The position numbers and the translations under genes are program-made. A DNA stretch of 53,265 nucleotides from Spirochaetes bacterium RBG_13_51_14 (lineage in GTDB: Bacteria > Spirochaetota > UBA4802 > UBA5550). Location: positions 92,584 to 145,848 of the forward strand of contig MIBH01000023.1 in assembly GCA_001829455.1 (NCBI GenBank), read 5' to 3'. The notes under the pieces were generated by a model. The model was not told the origin of the DNA and searched no databases. It worked only from the letters and a program-made list of their open reading frames with translations. Below are positions 1 through 8,697 of this stretch, piece by piece (the first letter of the stretch is position 1; every line of letters starts with the position of its first letter).

Positions 1-160
1 TCTGGTAACTCTTGTGCACCACCTTGACCTGCATGTCCACCGTCTCATCGAACGTGGTGTACTTTATTTCCTTCATGACGGCGACGGCTTCGTCAATATT
101 GTACAGCTTGTTCCGGTCAATCCTGGCGCGCGCTACAGCTATCTTCTTACCTTTATGCAT
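1..160 (-). CDS. rplA: 50S ribosomal protein L1, N-terminal part (runs off the window)
   Basis: Reverse complement reads MHKGKKIAVARARIDRNKLYNIDEAVAVMKEIKYTTFDETVDMQVKVV, L1-like, directly downstream of rplK. Confidence 0.82.
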   Translation of the reverse strand, partial: MHKGKKIAVARARIDRNKLYNIDEAVAVMKEIKYTTFDETVDMQVKVVHKSYQ

Positions 161-196
161 GTCCCCAATACCTCGAATCCATTTCTACGGCAGCAG

Positions 197-634
197 TTAC
201 TGCTCCTCGACATCGACTCCCATTGATCTGGCCGTTCCCGCAATGATTTTAACCGCGGCGTCCAGGTCATTGGCGTTTATATCGGGCGTTTTAATTGAAG
301 CGATCTCTTCCAGCTGGGACCGGGTAATGGCGCCGACCTTCTGTTTGTTCGGCTCGGGCGAACCCTTTTCAATCTTCAGCGCTTTTTTGATCAGTACCGA
401 CGCCGGCGGCGTTTTGATGATAAACGTATAGGAACGGTCATTGTATACCGTGATAACAACCGGAAGAATGGTTCCCATCTGGTCTTTCGTCTTCTCGTTG
501 AAGGATTTACAGAAATCCATAATATTCAGTCCGTGCTGGCCCAGCGCTGGGCCGACGGGAGGAGCGGGATTCGCCTGCCCGCCCGGGATCTGAAGTTTTA
601 TCCCAGTCACTACTGTTTTAATTTTCTTAGCCAT
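197..634 (-). CDS. rplK: 50S ribosomal protein L11
   Basis: [46 protein letters not shown] is a canonical L11 sequence. Confidence 0.98.
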   Translation of the reverse strand: MAKKIKTVVTGIKLQIPGGQANPAPPVGPALGQHGLNIMDFCKSFNEKTKDQMGTILPVVITVYNDRSYTFIIKTPPASVLIKKALKIEKGSPEPNKQKVGAITRSQLEEIASIKTPDINANDLDAAVKIIAGTARSMGVDVEEQ

Positions 635-678
635 AGTATTCCTCTATTCAGAGTGCATCCCAAAATCCACATCCGCCA

Positions 679-1221
679 TTATATTTTGCCAACCTGCAAA
701 AAGTCAAGCTCCACAGGCGTACCGCGGCCGAAAATCTCCACTTTCACCCGGAGCCTGCCCTTTTCAGGATTTACCTCTTCCACAACGCCGCTGAAGTTGT
801 TAAAGGGTCCGTCTATGACTTTCACGTGTTCGCCCACGGAAAAATCCACGACGGTCGATATCTTTTCTTTGGTTTTCTGTTCGCCCATTTGATCAAAAAG
901 CGAGTTTACCTCCTCGCGGGAAAGCGGTTTCGGTTTATTCGACCCGTAAGCACCGACAAAATTGGTGACGCCCGAGACGCCCTTCACCAGACCCCACGTT
1001 TCGTCGTCGAATTCCATTTCCACGAGAACATAGCCGGGAAAAAATTTTTTTGACCTGATTCTCTTTTTCCCGTCCTTAACCTCGGGTACTTCCACGGTGG
1101 GTATCTTTACCTGGAATATCTTTCCCTGTAACAGTCGCTTTTCGACTTCCTTTTCCAGAGCGAGCTTCACCTTGTTCTCGTGCCCCGAATATGTATGAAC
1201 GACATACCACTCTTTTGTCAT
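679..1221 (-). CDS. nusG: transcription termination/antitermination protein NusG
   Basis: KEWYVVHTYSGHENKV... PGYVLVEM ... VGEHVKVIDGPFNNFSGVVEEVNPEKGRLRVKVEIFGRGTPVELDF: NGN plus KOW domains; gene order. Confidence 0.98.
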   Translation of the reverse strand: MTKEWYVVHTYSGHENKVKLALEKEVEKRLLQGKIFQVKIPTVEVPEVKDGKKRIRSKKFFPGYVLVEMEFDDETWGLVKGVSGVTNFVGAYGSNKPKPLSREEVNSLFDQMGEQKTKEKISTVVDFSVGEHVKVIDGPFNNFSGVVEEVNPEKGRLRVKVEIFGRGTPVELDFLQVGKI

Positions 1222-1224
1222 ATT

Positions 1225-1428
1225 CTACTTCATAACCAAATTGATCACATACATTAGGCCAGAATCAACCATCCACAAAAAGAGCGAAACAATCAGAACC
1301 GTCACCACGACAACGATTGTATAACTCGTCACCTCATCTCTCGTGGGCCAGGTGACCTTCTTCAGCTCATCTTTCGATTCGCGTATATACGTAATACTCT
1401 TACGGACTGTCTCAAGAATTGAATTCAC
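1225..1428 (-). CDS. secE: preprotein translocase subunit SecE
   Basis: 67 aa, ESKDELKKVTWPTRDEV motif plus one TM; upstream of nusG. Confidence 0.95.
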   Translation of the reverse strand: MNSILETVRKSITYIRESKDELKKVTWPTRDEVTSYTIVVVVTVLIVSLFLWMVDSGLMYVINLVMK

Positions 1429-1435
1429 GTCGGTC

Positions 1436-1588
1436 CTATGCCTTGGTTTCCTTATGGGCCGTATGTTTATTGCAGAATTTACAGTATTTCTTTACTTCCA
1501 GCTTGCCGGTCTGGTTCTTTTTGTTCTTGGTGACTGAATAATTCCGCCGCTTGCATTCCTGGCATGCTAACAGGATTATTTCGCGCAT
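1436..1588 (-). CDS. rpmG: 50S ribosomal protein L33
   Basis: Manual translation: [50 protein letters not shown] (50 aa); absent from the ORF track because it is short. Confidence 0.95.
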   Translation of the reverse strand: MREIILLACQECKRRNYSVTKNKKNQTGKLEVKKYCKFCNKHTAHKETKA

Positions 1589-1719
1589 ATGTTGTTCCTC
1601 TGCTTATGACAAATTGATACAAAGAAAAATGCAGTTACCCTGCAGTCAACCAATTAATATAATTGGAAATCCCTCTTGCGGATATGGAACTGTGAGCTCA
1701 TGTATTAATACACGTTATG

Positions 1720-1792
1720 AGCCCACGACCAGAATTGAACTGGTGACCTTTTGCTTACCATGCAAATGCTCTACCGACTGAGCTACGTGGGC
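1720..1792 (-). tRNA. tRNA-Thr (anticodon GGT)
   Basis: Cloverleaf GCCCACG TAGCTCAGTCGGTAGAGC ATTTGCATGGTAAGCAAAAGG ... CCAGTTCAATTCTGG CGTGGGC; loop ATGGTAA. Confidence 0.95.
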
Positions 1793-2010
1793 AGAGGTAG
1801 GTGGAAATCATAGAAACCACCCCTTTTTTGTCAATAAAATTTTGTTATTTTATCTGCTCTACGCTTTTTGGAAATATAGTGCTTATTACTGGCCCTGAAG
1901 CACCTGCCGATTGAGCCACATCTGTCGCCGCATTAGAAGGTCTATCAAATGAAAATTTCTTTATAGTGAGTCCCAAAAGTATGCATATACAAGTTATCAA
2001 ATTAAACTAT

Positions 2011-2140
2011 TAGACTTGTTGCAAAACTCAATAATCAATGATTTTTAGGGGGCTTCCTCATAAGTCAGTTCGGATACAACATCCCCCTCCCTCGATGGGA
2101 GGGGATGGGGGAGGGATAACTGAATTTCGCAAAAAGTCTA
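2011..2140. repeat. MITE-like element copy A (imperfect TIRs TAGACTTGTTGCAAAA / TAGACTTTTTGCGAAA, GC-rich internal hairpin)
   Basis: 14/16 terminal inverted repeat match; internal CCCCCTCCC TCGAT GGGAGGGGATGGGGGAGGG; related to copy B at 32890-32989. Confidence 0.6.
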
Positions 2141-2150
2141 TTCATTTAAA

Positions 2151-3035
2151 CTATTCATTTTTATTAATTAAATATGACGGTATATCTTCAGAGGATAGAG
2201 TGTCTTTCAGCCTGTTTGCTTCCATTTTAGAATCCAGCCCTTCAATTCTAACCTTGAACATATCATTATCATGTATAATGACGACCGAATTGTTCGTCAA
2301 CTGCTCGATTTTCATTTTTAAATTTTCAGCGTTTCTCTTGGAATAGAAAGCCCCTGTCTGTATGGCAAAGGATCCCTTTCCAGCTGAAGATTCGCCGCTC
2401 CCGTCATCTGACACTGCTTCCAGGCCGCTTTCGCTTTCGTTCTCCCCCTCATATTGATCCAGACCGGCCCCCCTCTTGAGGATCTTGACCCCGACCTGAA
2501 TTTGACCGTCTTTCAGCATGCCAAGCCTCTTGGCAGCGCTGTATGAGAGATCGATTACTCTGTTTCCGCGATAGGGACCGCGGTCATTGATTCGCACGGT
2601 TACGGTTTTACCGTTGTCGAAGTTTTTCACGCTAATGACCGTGCCAAAGGGAAGGGTTTTATGGGCGGCGGTGAGTTTGTTCATGTCAAACCGCTCTCCG
2701 GATGCCGTTTTTTTCCCATGGAACTCCCGTCCGTACCATGACGCCATACCGGTCTGATAATATTTTTCCTTTTTGTATGATGAATTCCTGTCGGCCCCAT
2801 CCGCATCTTCGTTATCAACGTTCGCCTTTTTATCCGAAGATGGTGAGTCCTGTTCACCGTCGTCAAAATTGTAATTTTCTTCCTCGTAATCGGTATCTTC
2901 TCCCCGATCGATCGTCGTGGCGTTCGGGTGATCCTGTTTCCTGATAACCGTATTATCCGGTGTACAGCTAACGATAAATAATAGTACCAGCAGACCCGTT
3001 ATGACAACCGGCCAGCCCGGGAATATTGATCTCAT
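2151..3035 (-). CDS. rlpA: RlpA-like septal ring lipoprotein (double-psi beta-barrel) with C-terminal SPOR domain
   Basis: Lipobox-like LLFIVSC; GMASWYGREFHGKKTASGERFDMNKLTAAHKTLPFGT...VRINDRGPY...RVIDLSYSAAKRLGM; SPOR-like C-terminus. Confidence 0.9.
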   Translation of the reverse strand: MRSIFPGWPVVITGLLVLLFIVSCTPDNTVIRKQDHPNATTIDRGEDTDYEEENYNFDDGEQDSPSSDKKANVDNEDADGADRNSSYKKEKYYQTGMASWYGREFHGKKTASGERFDMNKLTAAHKTLPFGTVISVKNFDNGKTVTVRINDRGPYRGNRVIDLSYSAAKRLGMLKDGQIQVGVKILKRGAGLDQYEGENESESGLEAVSDDGSGESSAGKGSFAIQTGAFYSKRNAENLKMKIEQLTNNSVVIIHDNDMFKVRIEGLDSKMEANRLKDTLSSEDIPSYLINKNE

Positions 3036-3294
3036 ATATGCACCTCCAACCTGCAGCTCTCGATAGGTTTCTCTCTTAAATATCGGACATAATTCACAAT
3101 GACTTTATAACAAAAAAATCAAACAAGCGTCCGCGAACGACGCTTCCGCGAACACATCTTCATGGAGCGGGGAATTTTCCTGATGCGACATAAAACATTC
3201 TTGACCATTTTTAAATAATTTCGTTATTAGTGGTTGGCGACAGCGCAGACAGCTCCGTGGGCATGTGCCGGGGCGCCATCAGAAAGGAAATTGC

Positions 3295-4329
3295 GTGAGA
3301 ATCGTATCGAACAGACCAACCATTACACGAAAGGAGCTTGAAGCGGTTCTCGACTGCCTCATCAAGGACGAACTGGTGGCCGGTGAATCGGTGAAGAACT
3401 TTGAGGTCAGCATCGCGAAGATGATAGGGTTTAAATACGCCCTGGCGACCAATTCACTCACCTCCGCCTACCATCTGGCGTTTAAGGCGCTTGAAATAGG
3501 AGAAGCGGACGAGGTCATCATACCGTCGTTTTTCCCGCAAGCGCCCCTGAGCGCGCTGTCAATGGCCGGTGGGACGGCGGTCCTGGTGGACAATGAAAAA
3601 GACTCCCTTTTCCCGTCAACGGCGGAAATCATTGCGAACATATCGGAAAAAACCAGGGCCATCGTAACCGGGCATCTCTTCGGCTTCCATTTCCCGTTTC
3701 AGGGCCTGGAGGAAACCCCCGTCCCGGTTATCGAGGACATATCGCATTCAATCGGCACTGAAATCGACGATGTCCCGACAGGAAGGAACGGCGCAATCTC
3801 TGTGGCGTCCTTTGACCCTGCGGGAATAATGACGACCGGCAATGGCGGCATGGTGCTGACCAATAACTCGAAATATTACTCTATAATGAAGGATTTCCGC
3901 GGCAACGCAGAACACCATCTCCATTTCGATTACTCCATGCCCGACTTCCAGGCTGCCATGGGCATTTCTCAGCTGGCCAAGTTGCCTGATCTGCTGTCCA
4001 GGAGAAGGGAAATCGCAAAAATCTACCACGAATCTCTGAGGATTACCTCCCACAAAACACCGTATCACTATAACGACCGGTTCGCATATCAGTCATTCCC
4101 CGTCCTTTTTACCGTATCCAACGAAAAAATCGACACCTACTGGAGGAAAAGCAGGATAGCGGTGGGACGCTCGATCGGATACCCTCTTCATCACCTCATG
4201 GGACGGAACGGCGCCGACTACCCTAACTGCGAACGTTATTCCAAAAAGCTGTTTTCCGTCCCCCTGTATCCGACGCTCAGCAGAAAGGATGTCGAAAAAA
4301 TTTCAAAGTACCTTGCGAACTTCATTTGA
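3295..4329 (+). CDS. DegT/DnrJ/EryC1/StrS aminotransferase-fold protein, catalytic Lys apparently lost
   Basis: Family landmarks YALATNSLTSAYHLAFKAL, VIPSFF, VIEDISHSIG, SFDPAGIMTTGNGGMVLTN; probable GTG start after AAAGGA. Confidence 0.85.
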   Translation: MRIVSNRPTITRKELEAVLDCLIKDELVAGESVKNFEVSIAKMIGFKYALATNSLTSAYHLAFKALEIGEADEVIIPSFFPQAPLSALSMAGGTAVLVDNEKDSLFPSTAEIIANISEKTRAIVTGHLFGFHFPFQGLEETPVPVIEDISHSIGTEIDDVPTGRNGAISVASFDPAGIMTTGNGGMVLTNNSKYYSIMKDFRGNAEHHLHFDYSMPDFQAAMGISQLAKLPDLLSRRREIAKIYHESLRITSHKTPYHYNDRFAYQSFPVLFTVSNEKIDTYWRKSRIAVGRSIGYPLHHLMGRNGADYPNCERYSKKLFSVPLYPTLSRKDVEKISKYLANFI

Positions 4330-4560
4330 GCCGGGTGATTGCTCGATATTCGTTAAAAAATTCTGAAAAAAATTATAAAAAATATTGACGAGTTTCTGTT
4401 TTTATGTCTTATATGTCTTTAATAAAAAAAGAGAAAGATTTCGAATTGACGAAGTCGTATTTAATTAATTTGAAATTTTCTCAATTTTTTATTGATTTTT
4501 TTAGGGCATTATACTAATGATGCACAAAATTATAAAATACAAACAGAAGGAGTACATAGT

Positions 4561-4710
4561 ATGAAAAGAATTCTTACTTTGATTTTCATCTCACTATTTG
4601 CTTTCGCTTTCAGCGCAACCTTTTTTGCATGCAAAAAAGACAAACCCGCTGACGAGCCTGCGGTAGAAGAAAAAGCTGAAGAAGCTGCACCCGCTGAAGA
4701 GAAAAAGTAA
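4561..4710 (+). CDS. 49-aa predicted lipoprotein with Glu/Lys/Ala-rich tail
   Basis: MKRILTLIFISLFAFAFSATFFACKKDKPADEPAVEEKAEEAAPAEEKK; internal Met of ORF 4492-4710 preceded by AGAAGGAG; strong terminator downstream. Confidence 0.65.
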   Translation: MKRILTLIFISLFAFAFSATFFACKKDKPADEPAVEEKAEEAAPAEEKK

Positions 4711-4748
4711 ATAAGCCAAATAATTAATCAAAGAAATTAATTCAATTT

Positions 4749-4781
4749 GAAAAAGGATGCTGTTGAGCGTCCTTTTTTTTT
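4749..4781 (+). terminator. Rho-independent terminator
   Basis: AAAAAGGATGC-TGTTGA-GCGTCCTTTTTTTTT. Confidence 0.85.
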
Positions 4782-4802
4782 ATCCACGCGGCGGTATGCG
4801 AC

Positions 4803-5162
4803 TCAGGCCCGGGATGCCAGTATTTCGCGGACCTTGCCCTTAATTTCATCGAGACTGGATGACTTCGTCACGTAGGCGTCCGCGGTCCAGGTCATGAAGT
4901 TGCTCTTATAATTTGAATAGGCGGTATAGATGATGATGGGGATTTTTTTATCCCGGGACAAAATTTTTCCCAGCGCTTCGATCCCATCCATTTCGGGCAT
5001 GCGGATATCCATTATGACCAGATCGTATTTGTTGTTCTTCACCATATCCACGGCCTCTTTCCCGTTGGCGGCCTGGTCGACCTCATAGCCCTCATCCTCG
5101 AATTCCATCGCGTAGAGCTCGCGCTGGTGCTTCTCATCCTCGACAATCAATAATCGTGTCAT
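4803..5162 (-). CDS. single-domain response regulator (REC)
   Basis: RLLIVEDEKHQRELY ... YDLVIMDIRMPEMDGIEAL ... YVTKSSSL. Confidence 0.92.
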   Translation of the reverse strand: MTRLLIVEDEKHQRELYAMEFEDEGYEVDQAANGKEAVDMVKNNKYDLVIMDIRMPEMDGIEALGKILSRDKKIPIIIYTAYSNYKSNFMTWTADAYVTKSSSLDEIKGKVREILASRA

Positions 5163-5280
5163 ACCGTCCTCCTGAAAAGTTAATCGTTATATCAATAATG
5201 TAAAATAATCGGACAATTTTTTCAATCAATTAATTCATCCGCAGCCGGCCCTTTTATCCATATACCGGAGCGCATCTCCC

Positions 5281-7335
5281 CTATCCCGGTATCGGCAAGC
5301 GGATGACAAATTCAGCTCCTCCTTCCTCGCGGTTCGACGCGCGAATCGTGCCGTCGTGATCCTTTATGATTTTTTTCACGATGGCGAGGCCCAGCCCCAC
5401 CCCCGTGACCTTTTTCGAGTAAAAGGGCTCGAAAACGACGTTGGGATCCTCCTCGTCAATCCCCGACCCGGTATCGGTGATGACGATATCGATGATATCG
5501 CCGTCGCTCTCGGTCCTGATGCCGACGGCGCCGCCCGCGGGCGTGGCGTCGATGGAATTCTGAAGCAGGTTCAGCATGACCTGCTTCAACTGGTTAAAAT
5601 CGGATTTGACGAGCGGGATATCGGCGCCCAGGCGTAGGTTAATTTCAAGCTTCTTCTCCTGGAAGAGGTTCTTCAGCAGCGATACCGTATCGGAAATGAT
5701 GTCATTGATATTATTGAATTCCTTGATGAACTTCGCCGGCCGAGAAAAATCCATGACATTCGACAGGGTCTTTTCCAGCCGTTCGGACTCCTTGAGGATA
5801 ATTTCGGCCGAGGCGTCGATTCGTTTGCTGATTTTCGATTTTTCCTTAGGAAGCTGTATGATCCGCCGCGCGTATCCGCCCATGGTCACCAGGGGATTCC
5901 GGATCTCGTGCGCCATGTGCGCGGCGATGCGTCCCACCGCGGCAAGTTTTTCCGACTCGACAATGGCCTCCTGCCGCTCGGAGAGCTTCTGCATCTCGCT
6001 CCGAACGGTATCCAGGCTCCGGTAACTCTCTATGGACATGGCCGCCTGGGACGCGAAGATGGAAAGGAGCTCGCTGCTCTCCTTGACAATCGGAGCGTTG
6101 TTGAACTTGTTATCCGCCACGATGATCCCGATGGCCTTGTTCACCACCACCAGGGGGGTGATAATGAATTCCTTGACATCCATCAGTTCCCGTATCTCGG
6201 GGCCGACCCGCGCATCGTTCCAGGCGTCGCCCACATGGATACTTTCCCTGTTGGTCAGGGACTGGATAAAAATATTGCCCGCTTTGAGCGGGAAGCTCGA
6301 CGAGAGCACCCGATTCAGAAGATTTACTCCGGCCTTCATCTCAGCCGATTTGATCTCGTTGAACGTCCCCTCCGAGGAGGATGACGCGGCGGTCCATATC
6401 TCGATAGCCTCCTCGAATGAATCCGGTCCCACGGCCATCTTGCCGATGAGCGAGCCTTCAACCACGAGGAACAGCATGGCGCGGTTAAATCCGAGCCCGG
6501 TGCCCGAGGTAACGCCGGTAAGTATCGTGAAGAGGACCCGATCGATTTCATCGTTCTTCTGTATGGACTCGGATATCTGGCTCATCAGTGAAATCTGGTA
6601 GTCGCTCCGGAGTTTTTTGGTCACGTCGTCGATGATGATGATGATCTGGTTGGCGTCTTTCACCACAATGTTCGATATCTTGATATCCGCAATAATGGAC
6701 ACCTTGTTCAGCGTCAGGAGGTGGGTCTTCTCCAGCACCGCGGTCAGACCGGTTTCACGAACCTGGGCTATGCCCCCCTTGAGCCGGGCATTGACGAAAT
6801 AAAATATCTCCTCGATTTTCTTGTTGTATATTTCATCCCGCGGATACTGGAACTTCTTGTAAAAACCCTCGTTGGCAAAGAGAACCCTGTCGTCGTCCCC
6901 CAGTACGATAAAGTACGAGCTGATGGAAAAAATAATGCTGTTGTACAGTTCGATGAAATTGTCGATCTCCTTCTTCTGCGCTGAAACAATGCTGTCCATG
7001 TGTTTCCCCGCAATCATCAGCTCTTTCAAAATCTCGTCGAGGTCATTGTCGACCTTTTTCACCTTGTATGTCTGGGAAAATTTTCCCTTCTTGAACTCGG
7101 CAACGACTTCCTTGATGGTTTTGATGCGGCGGCGGTAAAAAAACAGGCTGCTCAGAAAAAAAAGCAAGGCGCGCGCAATGATAAGCAGAAAAATCACGCC
7201 GATAAGAATATACACAATCCTGTTGTGAATAATATGATATTGGGAATACAGATAGAACAATATGACGGCCACGGCCGTGTCCGAGACGAGAAGGAAAAGA
7301 AATTCGATAATTGTTTTTATCATAATGCCCTTCAC
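5281..7335 (-). CDS. membrane sensor histidine kinase (TMs, PAS, GAF, HisKA, HATPase_c)
   Basis: H-box HMAHEIRNPLVTMGGYARRI; LLQNSIDATPAGG; DTGSGIDEEDPNVVFEPFYSKKVTGVGLGLAI. Confidence 0.93.
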   Translation of the reverse strand: MKGIMIKTIIEFLFLLVSDTAVAVILFYLYSQYHIIHNRIVYILIGVIFLLIIARALLFFLSSLFFYRRRIKTIKEVVAEFKKGKFSQTYKVKKVDNDLDEILKELMIAGKHMDSIVSAQKKEIDNFIELYNSIIFSISSYFIVLGDDDRVLFANEGFYKKFQYPRDEIYNKKIEEIFYFVNARLKGGIAQVRETGLTAVLEKTHLLTLNKVSIIADIKISNIVVKDANQIIIIIDDVTKKLRSDYQISLMSQISESIQKNDEIDRVLFTILTGVTSGTGLGFNRAMLFLVVEGSLIGKMAVGPDSFEEAIEIWTAASSSSEGTFNEIKSAEMKAGVNLLNRVLSSSFPLKAGNIFIQSLTNRESIHVGDAWNDARVGPEIRELMDVKEFIITPLVVVNKAIGIIVADNKFNNAPIVKESSELLSIFASQAAMSIESYRSLDTVRSEMQKLSERQEAIVESEKLAAVGRIAAHMAHEIRNPLVTMGGYARRIIQLPKEKSKISKRIDASAEIILKESERLEKTLSNVMDFSRPAKFIKEFNNINDIISDTVSLLKNLFQEKKLEINLRLGADIPLVKSDFNQLKQVMLNLLQNSIDATPAGGAVGIRTESDGDIIDIVITDTGSGIDEEDPNVVFEPFYSKKVTGVGLGLAIVKKIIKDHDGTIRASNREEGGAEFVIRLPIPG

Positions 7336-7415
7336 GGCGATGCATCAGTAAATAATATTTGCTAAATTTCCGCCCCTATTTCAATCTGTTTTTCGGGATT
7401 AAACAAAAAAAACGC

Positions 7416-8012
7416 ATGAAACTGGTCATCGCAACCCACAACATCGGCAAGATCCGTGAAATACGAAATAAATTCGCCGACATCCCCGGACTCGAACTGG
7501 TCCCCCTGTCTGATTTCCCGGATGCACCGGAAGTCATTGAAAATGGAAAGACCTTCAAGGAAAATGCGCACCGAAAGGCGCGGGAAGCAGCGCGGTTCAC
7601 CGGACTCCCGGCCATGGCGGACGATTCGGGTCTGGTGGTCGATGCGCTCGGCGGCCGGCCCGGTGTACGCTCGGCCCGGTATGGGCAGTTGTCCGCAGCA
7701 GACGCCGACCGGAACCGTATGATCCTTGATGAGCTGCGGGACGTGCCGGCTGACAGGCGAACCACCCGCTTCGTGTGCGTCATATCTATCCAGTTCCCCG
7801 ACGGCGGGGGCTATTTTGCGGAAGGAGCCTGCGAGGGTATTATCGCAGAATCAATGAGGGGTTCCCACGGTTTCGGATACGACCCCATATTCTACCTGCC
7901 TGATGTAAAAAAAACAATGGCGGAATTGACCATGGAAGAAAAGAACCGGATCAGCCATCGGGCAAAAGCCCTCGACGCGATGAGAAAAATACTGATAAAA
8001 CTGGGGAACTAG
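7416..8012 (+). CDS. rdgB: RdgB/HAM1 family non-canonical purine NTP pyrophosphatase
   Basis: MKLVIATHNIGKIREIRNKF ... FKENAHRKAREAARFTGLPAMADDSGLVVDALGGRPGVRSARY ... SHGFGYDPIF. Confidence 0.96.
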   Translation: MKLVIATHNIGKIREIRNKFADIPGLELVPLSDFPDAPEVIENGKTFKENAHRKAREAARFTGLPAMADDSGLVVDALGGRPGVRSARYGQLSAADADRNRMILDELRDVPADRRTTRFVCVISIQFPDGGGYFAEGACEGIIAESMRGSHGFGYDPIFYLPDVKKTMAELTMEEKNRISHRAKALDAMRKILIKLGN

Positions 8013-8015
8013 AAA

Positions 8016-8035
8016 GCGCGGTCACGTGACCGCGC
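8016..8035. repeat. 20-nt perfect palindrome GCGCGGTCACGTGACCGCGC
   Basis: Read directly; begins 3 nt after the rdgB stop; resembles hairpin at 44197-44224. Confidence 0.7.
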
Positions 8036-8058
8036 CTGCATAAATATCGGCATGACCT

Positions 8059-8697
8059 ATGACCATGACAAAAAGCCTATCCGACAAAATCATGACTGCC
8101 CTCCGGAGGCATTACGCCGATGTAAAACCGAATCTTCGATACGGCAGCCGGTACCAGCTTGCCGTTGCCGTCGTGCTTTCGGCACAGACCACCGACCGCC
8201 AGGTCAACGCCGTAACCGGCGATCTTTTCAGGGACTATCCCGATTTCCAAAGTCTGGCGCGGGCCCGCGCCGCCGACGTTCGAAAGATCATTCGGAGCAC
8301 CGGATTTTACCGGAACAAATCGAAAAACATCATTGGGCTCTCGAAGGCGGTCATGGAACGGCATGGCGGCAGGCTCCCCGGCTCGAGGGAGGAACTGATG
8401 CTGCTGCCCGGCATCGGGAGAAAATCGGCAAACGTCATCCTGTCCATGGGATTCGGAATCCCGGCCCTCGCCGTGGACACGCACATCATTCGGATCGCCA
8501 ACCGCCTCGCGTACGCCGATTCGCGGGACCCCCTCGTCGTGGAGCGGGCGCTCACCGCGTTCATCCCGGAGCGGCACTGGACAGCAATCCACCTTATCCT
8601 GATCCGGCACGGCAGAACCCTCTGCACCGCCCGCAAGCCGCTCTGCGGCCGGTGCCCGATTAATGCGTACTGCGTGAGCGCTGGTAAAATTCGTTGA
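8059..8697 (+). CDS. nth: endonuclease III
   Basis: HhH LPGIGRKSANVIL, AVDTHIIRIANRL, Fe-S motif CTARKPLCGRCPINAYC (C-X6-C-X2-C-X5-C). Confidence 0.96.
   Translation: MTMTKSLSDKIMTALRRHYADVKPNLRYGSRYQLAVAVVLSAQTTDRQVNAVTGDLFRDYPDFQSLARARAADVRKIIRSTGFYRNKSKNIIGLSKAVMERHGGRLPGSREELMLLPGIGRKSANVILSMGFGIPALAVDTHIIRIANRLAYADSRDPLVVERALTAFIPERHWTAIHLILIRHGRTLCTARKPLCGRCPINAYCVSAGKIR

Noticed and set aside
1551-1781. 76-aa plus-strand ORF
   Set aside because: Runs across rpmG and the tRNA-Thr gene
3125-3145. AAGCGTC-CGCGAAC-GACGCTT hairpin between rlpA and the DegT-like gene
   Set aside because: Short stem, no T-tract, no clear link to either start; too weak to claim
8052-8663. 203-aa plus-strand ORF
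   Set aside because: Alternative frame of nth; Arg/Pro-rich shadow translation
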